A stretch of 64,000 nt of DNA from CAYFPX01 sp964501915 (GTDB lineage Bacteria > Myxococcota_A > UBA796 > CAJQPC01), in assembly GCA_964501915.1 (NCBI GenBank), contig CAZCVP010000011.1:1-64000 (forward strand), in the 5' to 3' direction. A model generated the notes under the pieces. The model made no database searches and was not told where the DNA came from. It saw nothing but the letters and a program-made list of their open reading frames with translations. Below, one piece after another: positions 36,601-44,904 of this stretch. A program made the translations under genes and the position numbers. How positions within the stretch are numbered: the stretch's first letter is position 1; the number at the start of each line of letters is the position of its first letter.

Positions 36601-37641
36601 CGTCACGTTCCGCACCTCCCAGACCGTTCCCATCGCGCCTTCGCCGAGCTTCCCGATGACCTCGTACTGGTCCTCCACGGAGCTCGGGCTCGTGGTGCCG
36701 GCGAGGGCCGCGAGAGACTCGGCGCCCAGTCCCAGGTCGAGGGGGCGATGCCAGTCGTGCAGGCGCGCCAGGTAGTCGTCCTTCGAGACGCCGTCCCCGT
36801 CGGGGTTCGAGGGGTCCGGCAGGGCACGACGGCGCTCGAGGTCGAGGACGGAGTGACGGTAGACGCACCGCCCGGCGTCCAGTCGGTCCAGCCACACGAA
36901 GAAGCCGCGGCGGTGCTCGATCACGCGGTGGAAGAAGGGACTGACCACCAGCGCCCGGTCGCGTCGGATGTCGAGCAGCAGGGCGGTCTGCTCCGGCAGC
37001 GCGGTCGCGCACCGAAGGGTCACCGCGGGGCACTCCTCCTCCTGGCCCCTGCACCCCCTCCAGTGGCTGACGAAGCCGGCCTCCTCGTCCTGGCGCTGCT
37101 GGTGGAGGGTGCCGAGCCGGTAGTGCCGCAGGAACTGGATGTTGGCCAGCAGGATGCGCAGGTCGCTCTTCAGGTCTTCCAGGCGACGTTGAGCGGCTCG
37201 GTCGGGGAGGCCGTAGCTGACGTGGGCGAAGCGGTTTCGTTCGTCGATGATCCGTCCGACGGACTCCTTCCACTGGTCGGTGAACAGGGTCCGTAGCTCG
37301 GGAATGAAGCTCCCGGGCTGCTGTGCCAGGTAGCTGGTGGCCGAGCCCAGCACGGCCTGGAGCTTGCCGCACCCGGGCATGCGCAGCTTGAGCAGCCACC
37401 GGCCGTACTTGTCCGTCGGGACCCCGCAGCTCGCGGCGTCGGCCAGGGCCAGGTACGCCAGGCACCGCAGCATGCCTTCCGCCAGCCGCAGGAAGTAGGC
37501 GTAGCGCTCCGAGGGGCGGTGGGACACGAAGACGAGCTGGTACAGCGCCGCCAGCGGGTGGGGGAGCATGTACCGGGCGACGGTGTCCGCCTCTCTCAGG
37601 TCCCCGGGCAGGCTGGTCGGCGGCGCGGGGGGAGAGGGCAT
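33676..37641 (-). CDS. Giant Ser/Thr protein kinase with HEPN-like N-terminus and periplasmic substrate-binding sensors
   Basis: 1321 residues. Residues 1-320 form an N-terminal module shared with the neighbouring kinase; it contains RNRFAH (135-140), which matches the Rx4-6H HEPN motif. The kinase domain (about 326-570) has GEGAMGTV (334-341), VALK (Lys 355), HRDLKPSN (448-455), DFG (467-469) and APEQ (493-496). A Ser/Pro/Arg linker and one membrane helix (about 632-650) follow. Outside the membrane, about 655-1095 resembles phosphonate/PhnD-type binding proteins (LLAITYTQSDVPRNAKAFDRL), and about 1100-1321 resembles SBP_bac_3 (VRVGGYVFPPFVEQ, GLTLDLIDALNE). Predicted to phosphorylate targets in response to a bound solute. 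Thirty-one bases after the other kinase, so one operon. Confidence 0.85.
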   Translation of the reverse strand: MPSPPAPPTSLPGDLREADTVARYMLPHPLAALYQLVFVSHRPSERYAYFLRLAEGMLRCLAYLALADAASCGVPTDKYGRWLLKLRMPGCGKLQAVLGSATSYLAQQPGSFIPELRTLFTDQWKESVGRIIDERNRFAHVSYGLPDRAAQRRLEDLKSDLRILLANIQFLRHYRLGTLHQQRQDEEAGFVSHWRGCRGQEEECPAVTLRCATALPEQTALLLDIRRDRALVVSPFFHRVIEHRRGFFVWLDRLDAGRCVYRHSVLDLERRRALPDPSNPDGDGVSKDDYLARLHDWHRPLDLGLGAESLAALAGTTSPSSVEDQYEVIGKLGEGAMGTVWEVRNVTLRRRVALKILRREHLPSESQVKRFQREAALLSRMSHPGIVKVNTLGVGRGGEPFIEMDLLEGESLEARIARTGAIPVSEAIDLAIRVLEALDYIHRQGVIHRDLKPSNVILCRDGPKLVDFGIASVLDGTKLTATMSVMGTLNFMAPEQWSGEADARSDLYAMGRTLYQMLSGGPPVGLDPELSEIPDVPSFLVGVYETATAMRPDDRYPSARKMRAALQGVALASERQAAVEDSVSIGSGSPPTPGSGSAPVGRQDAGEPVVDATRTRRRSRGERLPRFGAPGGLLPWVAGLVLLAIAGVALHQALWPRFTDVTLRETRRGQHQLLLEGENLATLQGIWVSRWLDALEQEGVHAERRSGLEAEVDGRLATIPVELAQRFSTAWLPLPQLATSDSQPTARVRHEARLRLLAITYTQSDVPRNAKAFDRLHAALVDWVRRERPDLDLHPTLVLEHRSASFLGSQSPEAIQRELAPFDLIHASGYVYIYLKWLLSRGQVDPAETPALEWVGCNIGANDLSVYSSVLFTPLGSTLDEWLPEGQTLTPHLLDRFIDEVAGPDGELEVHYGNELSTSGKVIPCLRWGEHFARPEVRIVHNTDHDATVDQVIGRPLGPAEHRLGAAYKEVLDAAIGEGGRHQGRGYRRLWERRGIPHGGLLMRTSLPLAEQEVIRTGLESIFQGIVSGELPLKWPPMGDLRGIGTCDIRKFSELEADILGHPAVEECAFQLDPAEAGTTTSALAQSRGATVRVGGYVFPPFVEQEPAGRWRGLTLDLIDALNEAQSAWTFEFVPTTASGRYSDHEAGAFDLLFFESKTWGWTDRPVSPSHTYLRGGEVYVALQRPGRDQRWFDSVAGHKLAVVRGYHYGFASMEADPDTLSERFDVEFADAPQGALDLVLDGRAEVAVVTRAWLLQLLQDEPGLEQLLLVSEQLDQVYNHTVLVGEGTALSASDVDDLLDSLRSSGTLDGLLAPYGLSGR

Positions 37642-37672
37642 GCTGGCGAGTGTATGCGGAGCTCCGCGGAGG

Positions 37673-40486
37673 TCAATCGCGGAGCTCCACTTCGGCCTCC
37701 AGGTCGGAGGGCAGGACCAGGTTCCAGCGCTCGAGCTGGTGGCGGCTGAGCACGAGACGTCCGCGGCTCACGGACCGGCGGGGGATCGACGCGGGACGGG
37801 CCCCGTCCAGGATCTCCAGGGCGATGCGCCCGGCCTCGGTGCCCTGCTCCACGCCGGTGAGGACGCGGCCACCGAGCGCCAGATCGGGACCGACCGAGAA
37901 GTCCCACAGGGAGAAGGGAGGGACCGGGGTGTTCTTGGAGGTCCAGCGGAGGACCTCCAGGGGCGGCACGATCGCGCCCGCCTTGTCCTCGAGGAGGTGG
38001 TAGAGACCGATGAGGATCGCCTCGTAGCCCTCCGCCTCGGCCTCCAGGATGGTCGTCTTCCAGGTGTGCAGGTCGCGGATGAGGCGCAGGTCGGCGAGGG
38101 TGCCGAGGACCTCCAGGCGGGTCTGTCCCCCGAAGGTCTCGGAGACCGCGGCCTGGGAGGTCGTGCCCGAGTCGAACAGGATCAGGATCTTGCGGGGTGG
38201 CTTCGGGAGCAGGCGCTGGATGCCATCGATCGCGGACGTCAGCGGCGGACGCTCGAGGACACCGGCGAAGTTGGTCGCGCCGTGTGGGATGTAGGTGTCG
38301 GGATCGGCGTTGATGCCGAGGTAGACGACAGGGACGCCGTCCTGCGTCAGCCTGGGCGCGAGGTACTTCAGGGCGTTGTCGTCGCCGAGGATCACCAGCC
38401 GCGGCCGCAGCCGCTCGTACCGGCGGAGCGCCGCCGCGACCCGCTCGGGGTGGTCCTCCTCCAGGCGTCGCTTGGTGTCGAGCTGGAAGTACTCGATCGG
38501 TCGGCTGGAGCCGAGCACATGCTCCAGGCCCCGCCGGTAGGAGGCGTCCCAGCTGAAGCCCGCGTGGTAGCTCTCCACCACGAGGATCGTGCGCGAGCTG
38601 GGGCGCGAGGGCGTCGCCGCTGTCGCTGGAGGCGGCGCGGAGTCGCCCTCGGGCCTCACGAGGCGGCCGGCCAGCAGTCCGGACAACAGGAGCAGACCGG
38701 CGGCCGAGCCGAGCAGGAGCGTGCGCCGCAGTGGCCGGGCAGCGTCGACTGGACCCGGTGCCCTCGCGCTCGCCCGGTCGGACCTTCCAAGCGCCCGACC
38801 CGGGGGGAGCGCCGGGTGGAGCAGGTGGTCGCGCATCGCTGCTGCGGTCTCGTAGCGCTCCCCCGCGCGAGCGGCGGTGGCCCGCTCATAGACGTCGACG
38901 AGGTGATCCGTGGCTCCCTCTACCTCGGCCAGGTCGGCGTCCAGGCCCTCGGGCGGGGACCCGGCGAGCATCTGGTAGAGGATCCGCCCCACCGCGTAGA
39001 GGTCCGAGCGAGCCGTGGCCTTGCCGCTCCACTGTTCCGGCGCCATGTAGTTGAGCGTGCCCAGGACCGAGACCGTCTCGGTCAGCTTGGTGCCGTCCAG
39101 GACCGCGGCGATGCCGAAGTCGACGAGGCGGGGACCGTCGGCGCAGAGGATGACGTTGCTCGGCTTCAGGTCCCGGTGCACCACGCCCTGGCGGTGCACA
39201 TACTCCAGGGCGTCGAGGAGCCGGCTGGTGACCACCGTCGCCTCCTCGGCACTCTGGGGCCCGCACCGCTCCAGGCGGCGGTTGAGCGGTTCGCCGTCGA
39301 GCAGGTCCATCTCGATGAACGGCTCCCCGTCGGCGCCGACGCCCATCGTGTGCACCCTGACCACGCCGGGATGGGCCATCTTGGAGAGCAGCTCCGCCTC
39401 TCGGCGAAAGCGGTGGAGCTGGGTCGAGCTGGTGAGGTGTTCCTTCTTGAGGATCTTGAGCGCCGCCCGCCTGCGCAAGGCGCGGTTCTCCACCTCCCAG
39501 ACCGTTCCCATCGCCCCCTCGCCGATCTTGCCGACGAAGGTGTACCTGTCCTCGAAGGTGTGGGGAGTCGTCACGCCGCGCAGGGCCCGCGACGAGGCCG
39601 GGTCCATGCCCAGCTCGAACGGGTGATGCCAGGTCGCCGCCCGGCCGAGCCACTTCGACACCGGGATGCCCGGACCATCGGGGTCCTCCGGATCGGGCAG
39701 CGCCTGTGTCTGCACGATGTCGAGGACCGGGTGCCGATAGGTCGCCTCGTCGCCCGACACCCGGTCCAGCCAGAGCAGGTAGCCCCGGCGACGGTCGGTG
39801 GCCCGGTGGAGGAAGGGCCCGACGACGAGCCCTCGATCCTGCCCCGGGTCCAGGACGAGGACCGTGTCCTCCGGCAGCCGGACCGCGCAGCGCAGGGGCA
39901 GGGACGTGCGCTCCTCCTCCTGTCCTCGGCTGCCTCTCCAGTGGTTGACGAAGTGCTCGGAGCCGGCCCTGCGGGGGTGATGGCTCGTGCCCAGCCGGAT
40001 GCGGCGAAGGAAGCGGGCCCGTGACAGGACGAACCGGAGATCGAGGTGGAGCTGGTCCAGCCCGGCGCCGCTCAGTGGGGCCGAGGACCGGGCCTGCCCG
40101 GCGATCCGGCCGATCGTCTCCTCCAGGTCGGCCTCCTTGAAGCCGAGGAGGTCGGGGAGGAACACGTCCTCCTGGCGCTCCAAGAACGCCAGCACGGCCT
40201 GGAGCAGGTGCTGCTGGTGCTCGAGGTGCTCGGCTCCGAGGCCCTCCAGCCACAGGCGCAGCGTGGTGGCGTCCGCCCCGCAGCCGGCGGCGTCGGCCAT
40301 GCCGAGGCAGGTGAGGAAGCGCACCAGGCCCTCGGCGAGGCGCGCCAGCGCCGTGCGTCGCTCCGCCGGCTCGTGCTGCACGAGGACCATCTGGTAGAGC
40401 GCCGCGAGGGGGTAGGGCAGCAGGTAGCGAGCGACGGTGTCCGTCTCTCTGGACGCGGCGTCGGGCCCTGGCTGAGTGGTGCTCAC
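37673..40486 (-). CDS. Ser/Thr protein kinase with ABC_sub_bind-type extracytoplasmic sensor
   Basis: 937 residues. The N-terminal module (1-310) is paralogous to the downstream kinase (TDTVARYLLPYPLAALYQMVLV, CAVRLPEDTVLVLD, HPVLDIVQTQALPDPEDPDG), but the HEPN-like Arg-His motif is absent (GQARSSAP in its place). The kinase domain (about 315-560) has GEGAMGTV (323-330), AALK (Lys 344), HRDLKPSN (437-444), DFG (456-458) and APEQ (482-485). A membrane helix lies at about 588-607. The extracytoplasmic domain (about 632-930) begins ILVVESYHAGFSWDASYRRGLE and continues FQLDTKRRLEE, the hallmark of ABC_sub_bind (PF04392). That domain normally belongs to ABC transporters or diguanylate cyclase sensors. 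First gene of the two-gene operon. Confidence 0.87.
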   Translation of the reverse strand: MSTTQPGPDAASRETDTVARYLLPYPLAALYQMVLVQHEPAERRTALARLAEGLVRFLTCLGMADAAGCGADATTLRLWLEGLGAEHLEHQQHLLQAVLAFLERQEDVFLPDLLGFKEADLEETIGRIAGQARSSAPLSGAGLDQLHLDLRFVLSRARFLRRIRLGTSHHPRRAGSEHFVNHWRGSRGQEEERTSLPLRCAVRLPEDTVLVLDPGQDRGLVVGPFLHRATDRRRGYLLWLDRVSGDEATYRHPVLDIVQTQALPDPEDPDGPGIPVSKWLGRAATWHHPFELGMDPASSRALRGVTTPHTFEDRYTFVGKIGEGAMGTVWEVENRALRRRAALKILKKEHLTSSTQLHRFRREAELLSKMAHPGVVRVHTMGVGADGEPFIEMDLLDGEPLNRRLERCGPQSAEEATVVTSRLLDALEYVHRQGVVHRDLKPSNVILCADGPRLVDFGIAAVLDGTKLTETVSVLGTLNYMAPEQWSGKATARSDLYAVGRILYQMLAGSPPEGLDADLAEVEGATDHLVDVYERATAARAGERYETAAAMRDHLLHPALPPGRALGRSDRASARAPGPVDAARPLRRTLLLGSAAGLLLLSGLLAGRLVRPEGDSAPPPATAATPSRPSSRTILVVESYHAGFSWDASYRRGLEHVLGSSRPIEYFQLDTKRRLEEDHPERVAAALRRYERLRPRLVILGDDNALKYLAPRLTQDGVPVVYLGINADPDTYIPHGATNFAGVLERPPLTSAIDGIQRLLPKPPRKILILFDSGTTSQAAVSETFGGQTRLEVLGTLADLRLIRDLHTWKTTILEAEAEGYEAILIGLYHLLEDKAGAIVPPLEVLRWTSKNTPVPPFSLWDFSVGPDLALGGRVLTGVEQGTEAGRIALEILDGARPASIPRRSVSRGRLVLSRHQLERWNLVLPSDLEAEVELRD

Positions 40487-40532
40487 GGCCGGACGATAGC
40501 GTGTCCGTGCCCGCCTCCTCCTCCGCGCCCGG

Positions 40533-41159
40533 TCAGTCCCCGACGAGCACCGCCCGGACCGGTGAGGCGTCGAACCCGATGAGCCTCAGCGGGAGGGCGA
40601 TCAGCGTGTAGAGGCCGGGCTCGACCTGCTGCAGGGCGAGTCCCTCCAGCACCGCGAGATCGCGCCGCAGCACAGCGGCGTGGCTCTGCAGCGCCTCGTC
40701 GGCGAAGGGGTCGAGGCTCGGGGTGTCGAGGCCCACGAGCAGCACGCCCTGGTCGGCCAGGGCGTCGATCAGCTCGGGGGAGAGGCTGGCGAAGTCCTCG
40801 TCGAAGCGCTCCGGGTCCGTGGAGGTGTCGGTGCGGAAGAGCACCCGCTGGGCTCGAACGGGACCTCGGAGGTGCTCGGGCCGGACGCGCTCGCCGGGTC
40901 CGACTTCGACCGCGATCACCTCGCAGGGCCCGTAGTAGGGCTCCAGGGGGCGCTCACCGATGCCGGGGGCGCCGCGGCCGTAGTGGCTCGGGGCGTCGGC
41001 GTGGGCGCCGAGGTGCACGGTGGTGGTGAGGCTGGACAGGGTGAGGTGGTCGCCCCGGTCCAGGTCCAGGGACACCGAGCGGGACAGGGGCACGTCGCCG
41101 GGCCAGACGGCGAGGGACGGCGTCAGCGGCGGGGAGATGTCGACCAGGTGGGGGCTCAC
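40533..41159 (-). CDS. Cyclase family protein, kynurenine formamidase (KynB)-like
   Basis: 208 residues, the usual KynB length. The N-terminus is VDISPPLTPSLAVWPGDVPL, and the metal site is HLGAHADAPSHY (His49, His53, Asp55, His59), the HxGTHxDxPxH motif with Thr changed to Ala. The C-terminus LIALPLRLIGFDASPVRAVL ends as in the family. KynB hydrolyses N-formylkynurenine to kynurenine. The tryptophan dioxygenase that makes this substrate is encoded about 9 kb away. The start overlaps the stop of the RidA frame (ATGA), so it is the last gene of the extradiol operon. Another cyclase substrate cannot be excluded. Confidence 0.85.
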   Translation of the reverse strand: MSPHLVDISPPLTPSLAVWPGDVPLSRSVSLDLDRGDHLTLSSLTTTVHLGAHADAPSHYGRGAPGIGERPLEPYYGPCEVIAVEVGPGERVRPEHLRGPVRAQRVLFRTDTSTDPERFDEDFASLSPELIDALADQGVLLVGLDTPSLDPFADEALQSHAAVLRRDLAVLEGLALQQVEPGLYTLIALPLRLIGFDASPVRAVLVGD

Positions 41160-41533
41160 GGCAGAGCCACTACCTTGAATTCGACCGCGATGGGGGTCGG
41201 CAGGGCCGAGATCGCCACGGTGGTGCGGGTGGGCCCGATGGTGCCCAGGCGCTCGCCGTAGACCCGGTTGTAGGTGGCGAAGTCCCGGTCCATGTCGACC
41301 AGGAAGGCGGTGACGTCGACCACATTGTCCAGGCTGGAGCCCGCGGCCTCCAGGACGGCGGACACGTTGTCGATCACGGCGTGGGTCTGGGCAGCGACGT
41401 CGTAGTCCAGCGGGGTGCCGTCGGCGTCGCGGATCGGCCCGCCGGGAATGGTGTTGGTGCCCGCCTGCCGGGGGCCGACGCCGGAGAGATACAGCAGGTC
41501 GCCGACCCGGCGGGCGTGGGGGTAGGGGCCGGC
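41156..41533 (-). CDS. RidA/YjgF-family domain (2-aminomuconate deaminase-like), start unclear
   Basis: About 125 residues, a complete RidA domain: AGPYPHARRVGDLLYLSGVGP, NVSAVLEAAGSSLDNVVDVTAFLVDMDRDFA, YNRVYGERLG and GPTRTTVAISALPTPIAVEFKVVAL with the conserved Arg. RidA members include AmnD, which deaminates 2-aminomuconate in the 2-aminophenol pathway, the step after the aldehyde dehydrogenase encoded in the same operon. No proper start codon precedes AGPYPH in this frame. The preceding Pro/Ala-rich linker is in the frame of the dioxygenase gene, so a one-base deletion around 41530 probably split an original fusion. Confidence 0.75.
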   Translation of the reverse strand, partial: AGPYPHARRVGDLLYLSGVGPRQAGTNTIPGGPIRDADGTPLDYDVAAQTHAVIDNVSAVLEAAGSSLDNVVDVTAFLVDMDRDFATYNRVYGERLGTIGPTRTTVAISALPTPIAVEFKVVALP

Positions 41534-42480
41534 GCGGCGGGAGCGTCGATGGCGGCCGCCGGAGCCGCCACGCCGCCGTCCAGCACCCTCCGATCGCCGC
41601 CGTAGACCTCCACGTCGTCCTCGTCGAACTCCTTGTCGCCGACCCCGCTCTCGCTCGGGGTCAGGGACACCACGCAGGCGCCGGTGCCGTGGATGGCCTC
41701 GTAGGCGTGTACCCGGCCCTGGTAGCGGTTGTGCTGGCCCATCACCGCCGAGAGCCACCACATCGGCTTGAAGTTCACGACCTTGTGCACCCGCACCTGC
41801 TGGTGGATGGCGCGGCTGAGCTGGGCCACGTCCTCGAGGCGGCCGTCGCCGAGGAACTCCAGCAGCTTGCGGTTCCACTCGTCGTCCTTGGCCGAGTGGA
41901 TGTGGTCGTCGGCGGGCTCGATGAACTGGGTGAAGAGCCGGTTCGACAGGCTGGTGACGGCCACCGCCACCGCTCGCTTGCCCTGGGACTGGAGGGTGTC
42001 GCGGGCGGCCTTGCCGAGCACGAGGGTCTCGGCCCGGTCGGCGTAGATGTTGCTGGACAGGATGCAGATCGGCAGGGCGTCGTCGGGGTTGAGCAGGCGG
42101 TTGGCGACCACCGAGCCGGTGTCGACGGGAAAGCCGTCGTAGGCGACGGTCCGAGCCGTCAGCCCCCGGGCCCGGGCGGCCTCGACGCACCCGTGGGCGA
42201 AGTCGGTGTCGACGGTGAAGCGGTAGGGGATCGAGCCCAGGTCGTGGAAGTTCTCGTCGACGTGGGCCCACTCCGGGTGGGGGTGGGCCTGGACCTGGTG
42301 GCCGATGATCGACGGCCACATCGTCGAGTAGAGGAGCAGCAGGTCGGCGCCGCTGGCCCGGATGCGCTCGCCCGCGTGGTCATAGGCGTCGCGGATGCGC
42401 TGCCAGCCGGGGTTGTCGCCCGGGACCAGCAGGGGCTGGGGCAGCCCCGTGGCGACGAGGCCTTCGATCACCGGGCCCAT
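41374..42480 (-). CDS. LigB-type extradiol dioxygenase, AmnA-like (alpha) subunit, probably fused to RidA
   Basis: 368 codons as read, of which about 300 are native. ATG 42480 overlaps the AmnB stop (TGATG). Residues 15-300 follow the LigB superfamily fold (LLLLYSTMWPSIIGHQVQAHPHPEWAHVDENFHDLGSIPYRF; TSLSNRLFTQF), like the metal-poor alpha subunit of 2-aminophenol 1,6-dioxygenase. The Pro/Ala linker DGGVAAPAAAIDAPAAP begins at about 301. After 41530 this frame turns unnatural while the RidA domain begins in the -1 frame. The tail 41374-41530 is therefore probably an artefact of an indel. Confidence 0.78.
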   Translation of the reverse strand: MGPVIEGLVATGLPQPLLVPGDNPGWQRIRDAYDHAGERIRASGADLLLLYSTMWPSIIGHQVQAHPHPEWAHVDENFHDLGSIPYRFTVDTDFAHGCVEAARARGLTARTVAYDGFPVDTGSVVANRLLNPDDALPICILSSNIYADRAETLVLGKAARDTLQSQGKRAVAVAVTSLSNRLFTQFIEPADDHIHSAKDDEWNRKLLEFLGDGRLEDVAQLSRAIHQQVRVHKVVNFKPMWWLSAVMGQHNRYQGRVHAYEAIHGTGACVVSLTPSESGVGDKEFDEDDVEVYGGDRRVLDGGVAAPAAAIDAPAAPAPTPTPAGSATCCISPASAPGRRAPTPFPAGRSATPTAPRWTTTSLPRPTP

Positions 42481-43358
42481 CAGCGCACCCCCTGGCCGGG
42501 GAACCAGCCCGCGACCACGTTGCCGGTGCCGATGACCGTGCCGTAGGCATAGACCTCGGCGCCGTAGTCCGGCACCCCGAGGGCCGACAACAGCCAGGCC
42601 AGGCTGCCGGCGTCGGCTTCGCTCACGGCCTGGTCGATGAACTCCGGCAGCACGTCGAGGACCTCGCGGCAGCGCCCCTGCTTCATCATCCGGATCAGCT
42701 TCATGTCCCAGAGGTAGAGGCCGTGGTGGGTGATGTGCTCGCGGCTCATGTCCTCCGGCAGGTCGCCCTCGGAGGTGAAGTGGCGGTGGGAGAGGCTGTT
42801 GGAGCTGAGCAGCACCGCTCGCTTGCCGCTGGCCTCGATGGCGGCCCGGGTCGCCCGGCCCAGGGCCAGGGCCTGCTCGCGCATGACCTCCACGCTGTAC
42901 CAGGCGGTCGAGCGGTTGGAGGAGATGGCCACGATCGGCTTGTCCCAGGCCGGGTTCGCCAGGTGGCAGGAGACGATGGTGCCGTAGTCGACCCGGAAGT
43001 CCGGGTTCTCCATCATCTTCACCACCAGGCCCTCGCTGGCGGCGGCGTCGTGGATCGCCCGGGCCAGCTCCACGTCGACCTCCAGATCGTAGGTGTAGCG
43101 GAAGAGGTTGGGGAAGATCGGGTCCACGGAACGCCCGGCGAAGTGGGGCACGCCGAGGAAGTGGGTGCCGATGTAGGTCTGCCAGTGCGGCGAGTGGACC
43201 ACGATCACGTCGTGCTCCGGCAGGTCCCGGCGGAGCCGCTCGTAGCCCCAGCGCAGCCCCTCCCAGCCCCCCTCCGAGGTGGGCTCGTTCTGGGGCGGGT
43301 TCTCGGCGTAGATCAGGTGGGGTGGGTGGGGAGCCAGGGCCCCGGCCACGATGCTCAT
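42480..43358 (-). CDS. LigB-type extradiol dioxygenase, AmnB-like catalytic subunit
   Basis: 292 residues. Metal ligands expected for class III extradiol enzymes are present: HPPH at 11-14, HSPH at 55-58 and an acidic residue in SEADAGSLAW (about 247). The acid-base His is in SSNSLSHRH (about 191). Sequence flow (GALAPHPPHLIYAENPPQN, HSPHWQTYIGTHFLGVPHF, AISSNRSTAWYS) is very close to AmnB, the beta subunit of 2-aminophenol 1,6-dioxygenase, an Fe(II) enzyme. The start overlaps the dehydrogenase stop (ATGA) and the stop overlaps the AmnA start. The ring-cleavage substrate (2-aminophenol, 3-hydroxyanthranilate or related) is inferred only. Confidence 0.85.
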   Translation of the reverse strand: MSIVAGALAPHPPHLIYAENPPQNEPTSEGGWEGLRWGYERLRRDLPEHDVIVVHSPHWQTYIGTHFLGVPHFAGRSVDPIFPNLFRYTYDLEVDVELARAIHDAAASEGLVVKMMENPDFRVDYGTIVSCHLANPAWDKPIVAISSNRSTAWYSVEVMREQALALGRATRAAIEASGKRAVLLSSNSLSHRHFTSEGDLPEDMSREHITHHGLYLWDMKLIRMMKQGRCREVLDVLPEFIDQAVSEADAGSLAWLLSALGVPDYGAEVYAYGTVIGTGNVVAGWFPGQGVR

Positions 43359-44904
43359 GTCTCCCCCAGGTGGATGCAGACGTTGCGGCTCTCGCTGAAG
43401 AACTCCAGGGAGTAGCGGCCGCCCTCGCCGCCGCCCCCCGCGTCCTTGAGGCCCCCCCACGGCCCCCCCCGCGACCCCAACAGCCACGGGTTGACCCCCC
43501 CCCGGGGCGGCCCGGGCCCGCCCCCCCCCCCACGCCGGAGTCCTTGAGGCCGCCGAAGGGCACCCGCAGGTCCCGCAAGAGCCAGGTGTTCACCCAGACC
43601 ATGCCGGTCTCCAGCGCCGCGGCGAACCGGTGGGCCCGGGCCAGGTCCGAGGTCCAGACGCTGGCGGAGAGCCCATAGCGCACGCGGTTGGCGATCGAGA
43701 GGGCCTCGTCCTCGGTGTCGAAGGGGTGCACGGTGACCACGGGACCGAAGATCTCCTCGCTGGCGGTGCGACTGCCCGGGGCGAGGCCGCTGATGACCGC
43801 CGGCTCGAGGAAGAAGCCCTCGCGGCAGCGCTCGGGGAGCTTCGCCGGCGGCCCGCCGCAGTGCACGGTGCCCCCCTCGGTCACCGCCAGCTCCAGGTAG
43901 CCGGCGACCTCGTCCCGGTGTGCCGCGCTCACCAGGGCCCCGAGCCGAGTCCCGGCCACGGCCGGGTCGCCGGCTCTCAGCGCCCGGGCCCGCTCGACGA
44001 GACCCGCCAGGAAGCGGTCGTAGATCGGCCGCTGGACCAGCACGCGAGAGCCGCAGAGGCAGATCTCGCCCTGGTTGGCGAAGGCGGCCCGGGTGGCGCC
44101 GTCGAGCGCCCGGTCGAGGTCGGCGTCGGCGAAGACCACCGTGGCGTTCTTGCCGCCCAGCTCCAGGCTGAGCTTCTTGAACAGCGGGGCGCCCGTGGCG
44201 GCCACGGTCCGGCCGGTGGCGGTGCCGCCGGTGAACGAGACGGCCCTCACCCCGGGGTGGGCCACCAGGGCCTGGCCGACCTCGCCACCCAGGCCGTGCA
44301 GGAGGTTGAAGACCCCCGGCGGCGCCCCGACCTCGGCGAAGAGGCGCGCCAGGCGGTCCGCGGTCAGCGGCGTCAGCTCGCTGGGCTTGGCGACGAGGGC
44401 ATTGCCCATCGCCAGGGCCGGCGCGACCTTCCAGGTCAGCAGGTAGAGCGGCAGGTTCCAGGGGGTGATCAGGCCGACCACGCCGAGGGGCTGGCGCAGG
44501 GTGTAGTTCAGCGCCCCCTCCATGTGGTGGGCGTCGTGGCGGTCGTGGCGGATGGCGCCGGCGAAGAAGCGGAGGTTCTGGATCGCCCGTGGGACGTCGA
44601 CGGCCCGGGCCAGGTCCCGGGGCTTGCCCTGGTCCTGGGACTCCAGCGCCACGAAGTCCTCGGCGTGGGCCTCGATCCCCGCGGCGATCGCCTCCAGCAG
44701 CTCCGCCCGCTCGGCCACGCTGCTGCGCCGCCAGCCCCCGTCCCAGGCGGTCCGGGCAGCCAGGACGGCGGCGTCGACGTCTTCGGGCCCCGACCGGGGG
44801 ATGCGGGCCAGCAGCCCCCCCGTGGCGGGCTCCAGGTCGTCCAGCAGGGCGCCGGAGGCCGCGGGCACGAAGGCCCCGCCGACGAAGTTGTGGACCGTCT
44901 TCAC
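43355..44904 (-). CDS. Aldehyde dehydrogenase, 2-aminomuconate semialdehyde dehydrogenase-like (C-terminus corrupted)
   Basis: NAD-type ALDH from GTG 44904 (overlaps the asparaginase stop, GTGA). Conserved parts: GLITPWNLPLYLLTWKVAPAL, FTGGTATG, LELGGKNATVVFADADLD (catalytic Glu), FANQGEICLCGSRVL (catalytic Cys), EEIFGPVVTVHPF and GMVWVNTWLLRDLRVPFGGLKDSG. After GLKDSG the reading frame enters a damaged duplicated stretch (43441-43535). The true end, EGGRYSLEFFSESRNVC with stop 43355-43357, is in another frame. AmnC/HMSD enzymes oxidise the semialdehyde formed by AmnAB. The break is an assembly fault rather than gene decay. Confidence 0.85.
43441..43600. repeat. Degenerate tandem copy of ALDH coding sequence (assembly artefact)
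   Basis: 43441-43500 is a corrupted copy of 43541-43600: both begin with gtccttgaggc and keep the same order (ccacgg/gaaggg, cgcgaccccaaca/cgcaggtcccgcaag, gggttgacc/ggtgttcacc). Long poly-C runs replace the original bases. Translated, it repeats WLL...GGLKD. Likely mis-assembly of homopolymer-rich reads. Confidence 0.85.
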
